Positions 25,849-34,181 of a DNA stretch of 64,000 nucleotides are shown here, piece by piece. The position numbers and the translations under genes were made by a program. Every line of letters starts with the position of its first letter. The stretch's first letter is position 1. Source of the stretch: Kribbella pratensis. Lineage in GTDB: Bacteria; Actinomycetota; Actinomycetes; Propionibacteriales; Kribbellaceae. The notes under the pieces are model-generated. The model was not told where the DNA came from. It made no database searches and saw only the letters and a list, made by a program, of their open reading frames with translations. Location: the NCBI RefSeq assembly GCF_004365355.1, contig NZ_SODP01000001.1:937473-1001472 (forward strand). The letters are read 5' to 3'.

Positions 25849-26600
25849 CGGCGCCTTAGCACCAGCACGAGGTTCCAGGTGACGACCTCGCGCAGTCCGG
25901 GCACAGCGAGTACGCCGTACGCCCAGCGCGGGTGGTACCGCGGCGCAGCCGCTATCAGGTCCACGTCCGGACGCGTGCGCGCCCAGCGCAACCCGCTGGC
26001 GACGGTGATCGGGAAGAGCGACTCACCGAACCTGTTCTTCGGCGGACGACCCGTACGTCGCTGGTAGCGGACGGCCGCGCGGTGACCGCCCAGGTAGTGC
26101 CAGGGCGCGGTCTCGTGACCACCATGCGGTCCCCACCAACCGGTGTAGGACAGGAAGACCGTTCCGCCTGGCCGCGTGACCCGGACCATCTCGCCGGCCA
26201 TCAGCCAAGGGTCCGGGACATGCTCCAGCACGTTTGACGAGAAGCAGACGTCGACCGATTCGTTTGCCACGGGCAGGGCCATCCCACTGCCGAGCACAGT
26301 TCTCGGCGCGGGAGCTCCACGCCCACTGAGCTCACCCAGGTCCGAGTCGACGGCGAAGTACGTCGCACCGGCTCGGCGGAACGCGTCGCCGAAGTACCCA
26401 GGACCTCCGCCGACGTCGAGCATCAGCGCTCCGTCCAGCCCGACATACTCGCTCAGCTGACCGACGGAGTCTTCAGCAAGCGTTTCATAGAAGCGATCCG
26501 GGTCCGTCTGCTCGACGCCGAAGGCGCGGAACAGCCGCATCGACCGGCCCAGATCGGCCCGCCACCCCCGGCGCACTGTTGCGTTCGTCATCCCCTGCAC
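25845..26600 (-). CDS. Class I SAM-dependent methyltransferase
   Basis: A 251-residue methyltransferase with the Rossmann signature LMLDVGGGPGYFG (motif I), an acidic FAVDSDL (motif II) and SNVLEHVPDPW (motif IV/post region) of the Methyltransf_11 type. The C-terminal half (GGHETAPWHYLGG, then RWARTRPDVD) resembles actinobacterial methyltransferases encoded with envelope glycosyltransferases, so a sugar or lipid acceptor is likely but unproven. Start GTG at 26600 has a -10 hexamer 6 bases upstream; ATG at 26591 is the alternative. Coupled to aftD by ATGA. Confidence 0.88.
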   Translation of the reverse strand: MQGMTNATVRRGWRADLGRSMRLFRAFGVEQTDPDRFYETLAEDSVGQLSEYVGLDGALMLDVGGGPGYFGDAFRRAGATYFAVDSDLGELSGRGAPAPRTVLGSGMALPVANESVDVCFSSNVLEHVPDPWLMAGEMVRVTRPGGTVFLSYTGWWGPHGGHETAPWHYLGGHRAAVRYQRRTGRPPKNRFGESLFPITVASGLRWARTRPDVDLIAAAPRYHPRWAYGVLAVPGLREVVTWNLVLVLRRR

Positions 26601-26606
26601 AGACGG

Positions 26607-26612
26607 ACATTA
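26607..26612 (-). promoter_or_regulatory. -10 element (TAATGT on the minus strand) of methyltransferase-aftD operon
   Basis: TAATGT ends 6 bases before the GTG at 26600. Confidence 0.5.
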
Positions 26613-26639
26613 ACGGAACTTCTGAGGTCTGGTGGAGAT

Positions 26640-26657
26640 CGTTACTACTTGGTAACG
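26640..26657. promoter_or_regulatory. Inverted repeat CGTTAC-N6-GTAACG in divergent promoter region
   Basis: A perfect 6-bp inverted repeat with a 6-base spacer lies between the divergent methyltransferase and GT4 genes, about 28 bases upstream of the methyltransferase -10. Its position suits an operator for both directions. Confidence 0.35.
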
Positions 26658-26705
26658 TCCGCGCCCATACCTCGGGGGAGGTGACCAGAGGGTGGGGCTG
26701 ATCAG

Positions 26706-27890
26706 GTGCGTCCGCAGAGCGTGCTGTTGCTGAACTGGCGTGACACGACGAATCCGGAAGGCGGTGGCTCGGAACGCTACGTCGAGGAGGTAGCCCGTGG
26801 GCTTGCGATGCTGGGCTGGACAGTGACCGTGCTGTGCGCGGCGTACCCAGGAAGTCCGCGAGAAGCCCGCCGTGGCGAGGTTCAGTTTGTGTATCGCGGC
26901 ACCAAGGTGACCGTGTACCTGCACGGCCTGCTGTACACCTGGCTGCACCGGCCGGACCGCGTTGTCGACGTCCAGAACGGGCTGCCGTTCTTCACCCGGT
27001 TGGTGCGGCGAGCCGTCGTCGTCCTCGTCCACCACGTCCACCGCGAGCAGTGGCAAGTCGTCTACCCGGGCTGGCGGGGCCGGCTCGGCTGGTGGCTGGA
27101 GTCGAGGGTCGCACCAACGTTGTACGCCGATTGTCCTTACGTGACAGTGTCTTCGGCTTCTCGCGACGAGCTTGCCGGCCTCGGCATCGACAACATCACC
27201 GTGGTACATAACGGAACCGACCCGGCACCGGCGCGGCAGCGCGCGCAAGCCGCCGTGCCGACGGTGGTGTGCGTCGGCAGGATCGTTCCACACAAGCAGC
27301 TCGAGCACGCGGTGGACGCGATCGCGGTGGCCCGCCAGACATTGCCAGAGGCACGGCTGATCGTCGTCGGCTCCGGATGGTGGGAGGACTCGCTGCGGGC
27401 GTACGTCGAGACGTGCGGGCTGACCGAGGCTGTCGAGTTCCGCGGGCACGTCAGCGAGGCCGACAAGCACGCGGCGTACGACGAGGCCTGGGTGCTCGCC
27501 TTGCCGAGCCTGAAGGAGGGCTGGGGTCTCGTCGTCGGTGAGGCGGCCGGGCACGGAGTACCGACCGTTGCCTACCGCAGTGCTGGTGGGCCGACCGAGT
27601 CCGTACACGACGGGGTTTCCGGTGTGCTGGTCGACAGCCCTGCCGAGTTCGCCGCGGCTGTCACCTCGTTGCTGGCGGACGCCGTACGGCGGCAGCGGCT
27701 GTCGGCCGGGGCCCTGGCGGGAGCGGGCCGGTTCACCTGGCCCGCGGCCGCTCGGGCGTTCGACGGACTGCTGAGGCCTACTTCGAGCCGTAGTTCACGA
27801 TCGGGACGTCGGCCTGCCCCTGGGTCTGACCAGGCGGCGGCGCGGGGTCGTCCTTCACCGACTGAACCACCCCGACAACGGTCGTCGTAG
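26706..27890 (+). CDS. GT4-family glycosyltransferase
   Basis: A 394-residue GT-B retaining glycosyltransferase using a nucleotide sugar in the cytoplasm. Visible are the N-terminal WRDTTNPEGGGSERYVEE acceptor/donor loop, VGRIVPHKQLE (start of the C-terminal Rossmann domain) and the EX7E region LKEGWGLVVGEAAGHGVP. It would add an inner sugar to a lipid-linked precursor, before the membrane enzymes encoded next to it act. The last 37 codons overlap the convergent DUF2613 gene and encode a Ser/Arg/Pro-rich tail, so the natural fold ends near residue 357. GTG start; no strong ribosome site. Confidence 0.9.
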   Translation: MRPQSVLLLNWRDTTNPEGGGSERYVEEVARGLAMLGWTVTVLCAAYPGSPREARRGEVQFVYRGTKVTVYLHGLLYTWLHRPDRVVDVQNGLPFFTRLVRRAVVVLVHHVHREQWQVVYPGWRGRLGWWLESRVAPTLYADCPYVTVSSASRDELAGLGIDNITVVHNGTDPAPARQRAQAAVPTVVCVGRIVPHKQLEHAVDAIAVARQTLPEARLIVVGSGWWEDSLRAYVETCGLTEAVEFRGHVSEADKHAAYDEAWVLALPSLKEGWGLVVGEAAGHGVPTVAYRSAGGPTESVHDGVSGVLVDSPAEFAAAVTSLLADAVRRQRLSAGALAGAGRFTWPAAARAFDGLLRPTSSRSSRSGRRPAPGSDQAAARGRPSPTEPPRQRSS

Positions 27891-27942
27891 CCACTGCGAG
27901 TCCGGCGAGCACGGCGATAGCCGCACCGATCAGCGATCCCAT
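27778..27942 (-). CDS. DUF2613-like 54-residue membrane protein
   Basis: A single N-terminal membrane helix (LIGAAIAVLAGLAVATTTVV) followed by a short polar tail rich in Pro, Gln and Asp, the layout of DUF2613. In mycobacteria a DUF2613 gene lies beside aftD, so its presence here supports the locus assignment. Its start overlaps the end of the upstream membrane-protein gene by 13 bases, suggesting coupling. The whole reading frame is partly antisense to the 3' end of the GT4 gene. Confidence 0.7.
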   Translation of the reverse strand: MGSLIGAAIAVLAGLAVATTTVVGVVQSVKDDPAPPPGQTQGQADVPIVNYGSK

Positions 27943-29606
27943 GAAAAGCGTCCCCTCCCGATCAAGTGAACCGAAGAGTAACAACGCCGTCCCACCGACA
28001 CCAGGGCCAGGAGCAAGGTCAGTACGGCGACCCCCCACGCCAGCAGGACGCTCACCGTCCGCCAGACCGGTGGCTGCTGCGGGATCGGCGTACCGGCGAC
28101 CTGGTAGACCGCGACCGTCGGGCCTTCGAACCTTTTCGTGAGCCCCCGGATGAGTGTGTCCGGCGCCGGGCCGCCGGCCGCGCGGTCGACGACGATCCAG
28201 CCCACGCCGTTCCGCAACAGGACCGGTGCCGGGTCGGTCCCGCTCCGGAGGGCGCTCGCGATGTCTGCTGCCTGTGGGTCCTCGCCACCGAGCCGGCGGC
28301 CGCCGACGATCAGCTCGTCCGGAACGATCGACGGCTGCGCACCGAAGTACCGCGGCATCGGGTCGAGCACCGGACGGTAGCCGTTCCAGGAGGGGGCGCG
28401 GTAGGCCTCGAAGGGCCAGGGAATGAAGCGACCGGCCACTGCCTGCTTCGCCTGGCGCCAGTCGTCCGGGTAGTGCGACACGTGGAGGCCCGCGCCACCG
28501 GCCAGGGCAGGCAATGCAGCAACCGGCAGCAGCGCCGTGGTGAGGCCGACCACTACCTTGGGTCTGACGTGATCTTGCAGCCACGCGGTAGCGACACCGA
28601 AGCCGATTGCCTCGAGCAACACCAGCGGCGCCAGGTAGCGCTGACCATCGCGAAACAGCCCGGCACCCGGGACGTGCTGGACCACCTGTGCGAACAGACC
28701 CGGTACGACGACTCCGGCCAGAGCGATGAGCAGCGCCACAATCGCAGGTACCACCAACGCACCGGCGAAATGGTCTCTGCGCCACCACAGCCAAACGCCG
28801 GCCAGCGACATCAGCAGCATCGCGAACACGAGCACGACCGTGAGCGGTTCGCCCCGGCCGGCCGGAACGACGTCCGCGTTCCACACCCCGCCCAGCGTGA
28901 GCAGCGTCGGGAGCGTCCCTCCGTAGCCCTCGTCCCGAGCTGCGAAGGCGGACACCGAGGCGCCGTCGGTCGCAAGGCCGGAGTGCGTGATGCCGGCCAC
29001 CAGCCAGGGTGCGTTGAGCAGCAAGGCCACTCCCAACGGCCATCGACTGTAAGCCCCTGGTCGCCAGCGCAACACCACACCGCTCACCAGCAGACCCACC
29101 ACACCACCCGACGCCGTCAGGGCACACAGCGCCGAAGCAAGGACGAATCCGGCCCACCCCCGCCCCTCACGCAACCTGATCGCACCCCGGACCAGCCAAG
29201 GCAGAGCGGCGTACCCGAGAAGTAGCGCCCACGCGCCGAGCCGGAGACGCTCGGCCACAAAGGGATTCCAGACGTACAGCGTCGTCGCCGCGGCTCCAGC
29301 CGGCCAGCCACCAAGCCGGAGCTCCCGCCACAGCACGGTCATCCCGAGCCCGGCCAGCAAGGGGATCGCGACCAGGACGGCCTTGTTGAGCAACTGCCCG
29401 CCACCGAGCTCGTCCAGCACGGCCACGACGACATCCGACGGCACCGCCCGCGGCATCGCCGCTGAAACTCCGAATAGATCCAGCCGCACCGAGAGATCCG
29501 GCACAAACACCATGTCGTAACTGACGACAAAACCCGGCGCCAGCAGTGGACCTGTGATCACTGCCGTGAGCAGCACGGGCCAGATCGCCGGCGCGATGCG
29601 CCTCAT
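27930..29606 (-). CDS. Large GT-C-like membrane protein of the glycan locus
   Basis: A 558-residue protein with about eleven hydrophobic helices and a final soluble segment followed by a C-terminal helix. The N-terminal region VSYDMVFVPDLSVRLDLFG and the LYVWNPFVAERLRLGAW loop resemble the start of AftD-type enzymes, so it may be a shorter relative or partner; no catalytic residue can be fixed. The ATG at 29606 directly precedes the first helix; the longer opening to 29849 adds 81 residues of non-membrane, low-quality sequence. It overlaps the DUF2613 gene. Confidence 0.65.
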   Translation of the reverse strand: MRRIAPAIWPVLLTAVITGPLLAPGFVVSYDMVFVPDLSVRLDLFGVSAAMPRAVPSDVVVAVLDELGGGQLLNKAVLVAIPLLAGLGMTVLWRELRLGGWPAGAAATTLYVWNPFVAERLRLGAWALLLGYAALPWLVRGAIRLREGRGWAGFVLASALCALTASGGVVGLLVSGVVLRWRPGAYSRWPLGVALLLNAPWLVAGITHSGLATDGASVSAFAARDEGYGGTLPTLLTLGGVWNADVVPAGRGEPLTVVLVFAMLLMSLAGVWLWWRRDHFAGALVVPAIVALLIALAGVVVPGLFAQVVQHVPGAGLFRDGQRYLAPLVLLEAIGFGVATAWLQDHVRPKVVVGLTTALLPVAALPALAGGAGLHVSHYPDDWRQAKQAVAGRFIPWPFEAYRAPSWNGYRPVLDPMPRYFGAQPSIVPDELIVGGRRLGGEDPQAADIASALRSGTDPAPVLLRNGVGWIVVDRAAGGPAPDTLIRGLTKRFEGPTVAVYQVAGTPIPQQPPVWRTVSVLLAWGVAVLTLLLALVSVGRRCYSSVHLIGRGRFSWDR

Positions 29607-29757
29607 GTACTCGGACAACAAGGCCCCCGTTTCCTCGGCGCCGCACGATCCGAGCATCGACCACCATCGACAGGGCTCAGCACTGCGAGGCGTGACAGAG
29701 GAATTTACATCATTCGAATCCCAGCGGTCTTCCTGCGCGAGCTGTTCGACGCTTTCA

Positions 29758-30288
29758 TCACGGGAGGTCGGCGCGTGGCTTCTCCACCGTGACCCAGGTC
29801 GGACTTGCTGCATGCGGGACTCGGTCTGGGGGCCACCAGCCGTGCGCAACGGACAGCGGGACGGGGTTCTCCGGGTCCGGGACGACGAAGACCAGGCCGT
29901 TGCCGCGGGCTTCGAGCTCGGCTGCGTAGGTGGGGTCGATGCGGTCGAGCGAGATCATGATTAGTCCGGACACCGGGTGTGGGCCCGTTGAGGTGACCTT
30001 GGTCGGCAGGCGGAGGTCTTCCTGCCTGCGCATGAGACCCAGCACCCATTGCAGGGTCCATTCGGTTTCCTGCTCCGTCGGCTTCCAGCGCCTGAAGCGC
30101 AACAAGTCGGCGTACTGCACGAGCGGTGGGATCTCACGCCGCGCCCGGAGCATCTCCTCTTGCACCGGGATGCTGATGATCAGGACCACCCGATCACCGC
30201 CATGCTCGACGGTCTCCGTGAGCCTGGCGTCCGCGTCCGGATTGCGTTCGACCCACTGCCGGACGACCGGCAGATCTGGTGAAGCCAT
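29758..30288 (-). CDS. Hypothetical protein
   Basis: A 176-residue soluble protein. It has an acidic N-terminus (VERNPDADARLTETVE), a hydrophobic strand (RVVLIISIPV), a basic helix (LLRFRRWKPTEQETEW) and a second half ending VFVVPDPENPVPLSVAHGWW. No family is recognised. The ATG at 30288 has GAGGAAGG 7 bases upstream; in-frame ATGs at 30312 and 30321 are alternatives. Confidence 0.55.
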   Translation of the reverse strand: MASPDLPVVRQWVERNPDADARLTETVEHGGDRVVLIISIPVQEEMLRARREIPPLVQYADLLRFRRWKPTEQETEWTLQWVLGLMRRQEDLRLPTKVTSTGPHPVSGLIMISLDRIDPTYAAELEARGNGLVFVVPDPENPVPLSVAHGWWPPDRVPHAASPTWVTVEKPRADLP

Positions 30289-30544
30289 CGCCGGACCTTC
30301 CTCATAACGCATACCAACCACCCCCTTCAGGGAACCATGCTCGGCAGCGGCAGGTACGGCGCCGTCGCCTAGTCGGCCTGCGCGATGTACGCCGCCTCCT
30401 GTCCGGCCAGCTCGGCGACGACCGGCGCAAGGGTGTCAGCCAAGGCGGCGCCGATGACGAAGCCAGCCGCTGATGACTGTCTTGCACCCGTAGCAGGGGC
30501 AGGCTTTCAGGAACACGTGGGAATTCGTGAAGGAGATCCATGGT

Positions 30545-30946
30545 TCAGCGCCAGAAGTTCCAGCCCTGGGGGGCCTTTGGGAATGTGGGTGGTGGGCTCC
30601 AGCCTGGGAGCGGTTGCCAACCCGGGGGAGTGGGCGGCCAGTTCGGCGGAGGATGGAAGCGATAGCGCTTATCCCGGAGGTGCCAGAAGACTGACCACCC
30701 GGCCGCGGCCACGGCCAAGGCCAGAAGTGCCGCGCCGACTGCGGCGAAAGTTGTGGGTTCGGGGCCACACCCGGTCGCGTCCGGGGTGCAGGGGTCGGAG
30801 GGGACTCCCAGCATCATCACGCCAAGAAATCCGAGGACTGCGAACACGCCCGACGCGCACCACCCCACCGTAATGAAGATCTTGTGGGAGGGCGCGTCGG
30901 AGAAGCCATGCAACACGCGTGGATCCGGGGGCGCTGACCAACTCAC
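30545..30946 (-). CDS. Small membrane protein with Pro/Trp-rich tail
   Basis: A 133-residue protein with two membrane helices (about 25-47 and 65-85) and a tail of repeated Pro-Pro-x-Trp elements (PPNWPPTPPGW, then PLPGWSPPPTF), a common layout of actinobacterial small membrane proteins of unknown role. The GTG at 30946 is preferred to the TTG at 31024 because a -10-like hexamer lies 6 bases upstream and because the extra 26 residues are Arg-rich and non-conserved in character. Confidence 0.6.
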   Translation of the reverse strand: MSWSAPPDPRVLHGFSDAPSHKIFITVGWCASGVFAVLGFLGVMMLGVPSDPCTPDATGCGPEPTTFAAVGAALLALAVAAAGWSVFWHLRDKRYRFHPPPNWPPTPPGWQPLPGWSPPPTFPKAPQGWNFWR

Positions 30947-30952
30947 CTCGCC

Positions 30953-30958
30953 ATTACA
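30953..30958 (-). promoter_or_regulatory. -10 element (TGTAAT on the minus strand)
   Basis: TGTAAT ends 6 bases before the GTG at 30946. It deviates from TANNNT at the first two positions, so it is the weakest member of the leaderless set. Confidence 0.35.
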
Positions 30959-31072
30959 AACGCACACGCCCGGGTCCGGGCGACCTCGCCTCCTGTTGGC
31001 ACTCAACCGTGACCTTCGAGCCAAACCCCGATGCCACGATCCCGCTCAACAGGAGGCTGTGGACTGTGTCGG

Positions 31073-31246
31073 TCAGCGGCGGCGGCCCCAGCGGCGGGTT
31101 GCGCCGATGCCGGCGAGGTGGAGTGCGATGCACAGGAGGCCGGCCATCAGCAAGGTCTGCGGGGTGAAGGCGTCACTGACGCTGGCGTTGGCCCAGTCGA
31201 GAATGAGGGCCAACCCGAAGATGACGGCGGCGATGATCGCGAACAT
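31073..31246 (-). CDS. 57-residue two-helix membrane protein
   Basis: The product begins MFAIIAAVIFGLALILDW, has a short polar loop and then a second helix (LLMAGLLCIALHLAGIG), ending in a basic RRWGRRR tail. This two-helix pattern with LAGIG recurs in small Streptomyces-type membrane proteins of unknown function. AAGGAG is placed 6-7 bases before the ATG, which supports the start. Confidence 0.7.
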   Translation of the reverse strand: MFAIIAAVIFGLALILDWANASVSDAFTPQTLLMAGLLCIALHLAGIGATRRWGRRR

Positions 31247-31334
31247 TGAGTGCTCCTTCGAAGGATCGGGCGGAAGTAGCCTTCAAGTACCCATCTGCTA
31301 TCGCAGACAGACTGACCCTGGCGACGAAGAGGGT

Positions 31335-31946
31335 TCAGCGCCCGGTCGTGGCTTTGTCGAGGAGGGCAACGATGGTCTGCTGTTCGGCTTTTGCTTCCGC
31401 CGAGCCGGTTCCGCCGCGCCCGGTTGTGAGGTGGGCGAGGTCCGAAGGGGTCGAGCCGTGATCGTTGGGCAGGCGTGGGTCGGCGCCTGCGCGGAGGAGT
31501 TGATCCACGGCGGCTGAGCAGCGGTTGCGGACTGCACGATGCAGGGGAGTGACGCCGCCGGCGGCGGTCGCGTTCGGGTTGGCACCTGCTGCGATCAGCA
31601 ACTCGATCACAGCTCGCTGAGCTGTTGGGTTCCAGTTCGTTGAGCCCGGTACGCCGATGACTGCGGCGTGCAAGGGTTCTGAGCCGCGTCGGTTTCGAGC
31701 GCCGATGTCGGCACCGCGCGCGATCAGTTCACGAGCGAGCTCGACGTCGTACGCGAATGCCGCGGCGTGCAGCGCGGTGTCGCCTTCGTACAGCTGGGCA
31801 TGGCACCGGTCGATGAAGAACTCGTCGGGGCGCGCCAAGCGTGCCGTGACCAGCGACGGTACGGCGTCGAGCGCTGCCGTCACGGCCCGTCGGTCGCCTG
31901 TTGCGATGGCTGTCAGCAGGCTGGGGAGGTCTTTGATGTCAGCCAT
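31335..31946 (-). CDS. Ankyrin-repeat protein
   Basis: A 203-residue soluble protein of about four ankyrin repeats. Clear units are GDTALHAAAFAYDVELAREL, RRGSEPLHAAVIG and GGVTPLHRAVRNRC, each followed by an IxxLLxAGADP-like helix. Ankyrin repeats mediate protein binding; in bacteria such short proteins often occur as orphan immunity or regulatory factors. A TAACCT hexamer lies 5 bases before the ATG, one base short of the window's leaderless pattern. Confidence 0.88.
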   Translation of the reverse strand: MADIKDLPSLLTAIATGDRRAVTAALDAVPSLVTARLARPDEFFIDRCHAQLYEGDTALHAAAFAYDVELARELIARGADIGARNRRGSEPLHAAVIGVPGSTNWNPTAQRAVIELLIAAGANPNATAAGGVTPLHRAVRNRCSAAVDQLLRAGADPRLPNDHGSTPSDLAHLTTGRGGTGSAEAKAEQQTIVALLDKATTGR

Positions 31947-31969
31947 GAAGCAGGTTACCGCGCTAGCGA

Positions 31970-32362
31970 CTACGCCTTCGCCGGTGCGCCCAAACTCCTG
32001 AACGTCATCAGCACGAAAGGAACGGCAAGAAGGACCGCCCCTGCGACCGCCGAGCCCGTGCTCGGCGTCCTGGTGCCCGGGTCCAGGACGGCGTACCGGA
32101 TCACGAAGGCGAGGCCCAAGTTGACTGCGCCCGCTGCGAAGATCGCCTGAGCATCACTCCATTTGTCCACGTCCAGCACATTTTTCGGCAGGTTGCTGAT
32201 GCCCGCCACAATCAGCGCGGTCGGAACCAGAGCGATGTACATGCTCAGCAGAAGCCACAAGATCTCGCTGAACTTGCCGCTCCAGCTGTCCTTCCCAGTC
32301 ACCAGCGCCACAATGCCGACCACCGCCGAATAGGCTCCCAACGCCTTCAGCACCTTGTCCAT
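31970..32362 (-). CDS. Hypothetical four-helix membrane protein
   Basis: A 130-residue protein with four hydrophobic segments (about 10-22, 33-56, 70-90, 103-122) joined by short loops. No family motif is recognised. AGGGGG lies about 6 bases before the ATG. It is co-directional with the ankyrin gene 24 bp downstream and may share its transcript. Confidence 0.65.
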   Translation of the reverse strand: MDKVLKALGAYSAVVGIVALVTGKDSWSGKFSEILWLLLSMYIALVPTALIVAGISNLPKNVLDVDKWSDAQAIFAAGAVNLGLAFVIRYAVLDPGTRTPSTGSAVAGAVLLAVPFVLMTFRSLGAPAKA

Positions 32363-32555
32363 GTCGCCCCCTTGCTCCGATGGCGATCACGCCATCCGCG
32401 ACGGCATCGGGCCAGCCGTCCGCCGCTCCCGCCCCGTCCCCCCGGGATGAGGTCAGTGTGACACCAGAACCCGCGCAGTGCCACGATTCATTCACAGAGA
32501 TTGCCTCGGGCCCATGAATTGCAACCTCTCCTGATTCGGAGCGGCTTTCGCTAAC

Positions 32556-32561
32556 TAGGCT
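32556..32561 (+). promoter_or_regulatory. -10 element TAGGCT
   Basis: TAGGCT ends 6 bases before the ATG at 32568. Confidence 0.6.
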
Positions 32562-32567
32562 GGCGGC

Positions 32568-33455
32568 ATGAGCCTCGACATTCCCGACCAGGTCCGCAAG
32601 ACGGTCATTGCCGACGGGAACGAATCCTGGCTCGACGAGCTGCCGGCCGTGGTCGACTCGCTGGCTCAGGAGTGGTCTCTGATCATCGGGTCCAGCCTCG
32701 CGGGTGGTCACGCGGCGCTGGTCGTCGAGGTGACGCTTGCCGACGGATCTCCGGCGGTCCTCAAGATCGGTGTGCCAGGTCGCGACGTCGGTCACGAGGC
32801 CACCGTGATGCGCCTGGCGAACGGAGACGGATGCGCCAGGCTGTTGCGCGAAGACCTGGGTCGGCAAGCGCTTCTGCTGGAGCGCCTTGGAGCTCCCATG
32901 TATGACATTGTCGCCGACCCTGCAACCCGCCTCACCTTGCTGTGCGAAGTGGCGCTTCGCCTCTGGCGTCCGATCGATCCCGAGATTGACCTTCCAACCG
33001 GCGCGAAGTTGGCTGAGCAGTACGCCGATCGGCTTCCAACGCTATGGGAACAGGCGGGGCGACCATGTTCGCCGGCCACTGTGGCGGATGCGCTGGAGTG
33101 CATGCATCGTCGTCGGGTTGCCCACGACGACCGGTCCGCGGTTCTGGTCCACGGTGATATCCACGAGATGAACGCCCTGCAAGCCAGTGACGGCAGCTAC
33201 AAGCTGATCGATCCAGCCGGGCTGCGGGCCGAGCCAGCCTGCGACCTCGGCACCATCGTGCGCTCGAATCCGGGCCTCGGCGATGACCTCCGAGCGCGGA
33301 CCGACCAACTGGCTTCTGGTACGGGCGTGGATGCCACCGCCATCTGGGAATGGGGAACCATCCACCGAGTCTTCAGCGGCGTCTACGCCTGCAGCATCGG
33401 CTTCCAGCCCTTCGGCAATCTGCTGCTGGCCGAAGCCGACCGCCTTACGTCGTAA
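32568..33455 (+). CDS. Aminoglycoside/hydroxyurea-type phosphotransferase
   Basis: A 295-residue kinase of the APH(6)/hydroxyurea-kinase family (PF04655 type). Motifs: AVLKIGVPG with the ATP-binding Lys, the catalytic VHGDIHEMNAL and IDPAGLRAEPACDLG in place of the usual DFG-like segment. Family members inactivate streptomycin or related compounds by phosphorylation; the actual substrate of chromosomal copies in soil actinomycetes is usually unknown. It is leaderless and alone in its transcript. Confidence 0.85.
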   Translation: MSLDIPDQVRKTVIADGNESWLDELPAVVDSLAQEWSLIIGSSLAGGHAALVVEVTLADGSPAVLKIGVPGRDVGHEATVMRLANGDGCARLLREDLGRQALLLERLGAPMYDIVADPATRLTLLCEVALRLWRPIDPEIDLPTGAKLAEQYADRLPTLWEQAGRPCSPATVADALECMHRRRVAHDDRSAVLVHGDIHEMNALQASDGSYKLIDPAGLRAEPACDLGTIVRSNPGLGDDLRARTDQLASGTGVDATAIWEWGTIHRVFSGVYACSIGFQPFGNLLLAEADRLTS

Positions 33456-33512
33456 CGACCGCACAGGCGCCTTGAGGATGCGCAGTGCGTACTGGGCGGC
33501 CGCCGGTCTCGG

Positions 33513-33518
33513 TATCGT
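33513..33518 (+). promoter_or_regulatory. -10 element TATCGT
   Basis: TATCGT ends 6 bases before the ATG at 33525. Confidence 0.55.
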
Positions 33519-33524
33519 CGAGGT

Positions 33525-34169
33525 ATGGCGGGCTGGGAGAGTCTGCGGGGGGACCTGCTGCGGTTGGGTGAGGAGTCGCCGGGCGCGCTCGTGGTGTGGC
33601 CGAATCCCCACACCGAACGGCGGTCCGAGCGGCGGTTCCGGATCGTGCTGGCGGCCTGGGCGACCGAGATTGCGGGCACGCTGAAGGCGAAGTACGGCGA
33701 TGTGGTGGATCTGCAGGTTGGGGCGATGACCTTTCCGGGCGGAGAGTTGGTCGCGAGTAAGTCCGCGCTCCAGCTGCCGGGAGTCCCTGCCGACGCTGCT
33801 GGGCTCGACGTCGAGGCCGTGCGTCCGCTGTCGGTTCGGTCCGGACGGTACGCGCACGAGGAGTTGAAGGTGACGAATCGCGCCGATCACACGCAGATGT
33901 TGATGACCTCGCGAGACCTGCTTTCGACGGTGACCGATCGCGCAGGCAACGTCGTCGGTCGGTATGCAGGACCGCGCAATGCGGGACGCCGCGGACTCCC
34001 GATCGAGCCTCAGCAGAGCCGGCCCGTGTCTGTCTTGATTGGTACGGCCTCGGTGGTTCTTGAGTTGGGATATGCGGTTCCGCCGGGGGAGTGGAAGCTG
34101 GTTGTCTTGTTGCAGACCGAGGAGAGGTTCGTGTTGTCGGGACCGTTGGAGATCACCGTTACGCCGTGA
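33525..34169 (+). CDS. Hypothetical protein
   Basis: A 214-residue soluble protein. The N-terminal 60 residues are helical and basic (SERRFRIVLAAWATEIA); the rest is beta-rich, with VTNRADHTQMLMTSRDLLST and a final WKLVVLLQTEERFVLSGP resembling an immunoglobulin-like strand pattern. No family is recognised. It is followed after 12 bases by the PCD-VOC fusion gene and probably co-transcribed with it. Confidence 0.6.
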   Translation: MAGWESLRGDLLRLGEESPGALVVWPNPHTERRSERRFRIVLAAWATEIAGTLKAKYGDVVDLQVGAMTFPGGELVASKSALQLPGVPADAAGLDVEAVRPLSVRSGRYAHEELKVTNRADHTQMLMTSRDLLSTVTDRAGNVVGRYAGPRNAGRRGLPIEPQQSRPVSVLIGTASVVLELGYAVPPGEWKLVVLLQTEERFVLSGPLEITVTP

Positions 34170-34181
34170 AGACGTTGGGAG

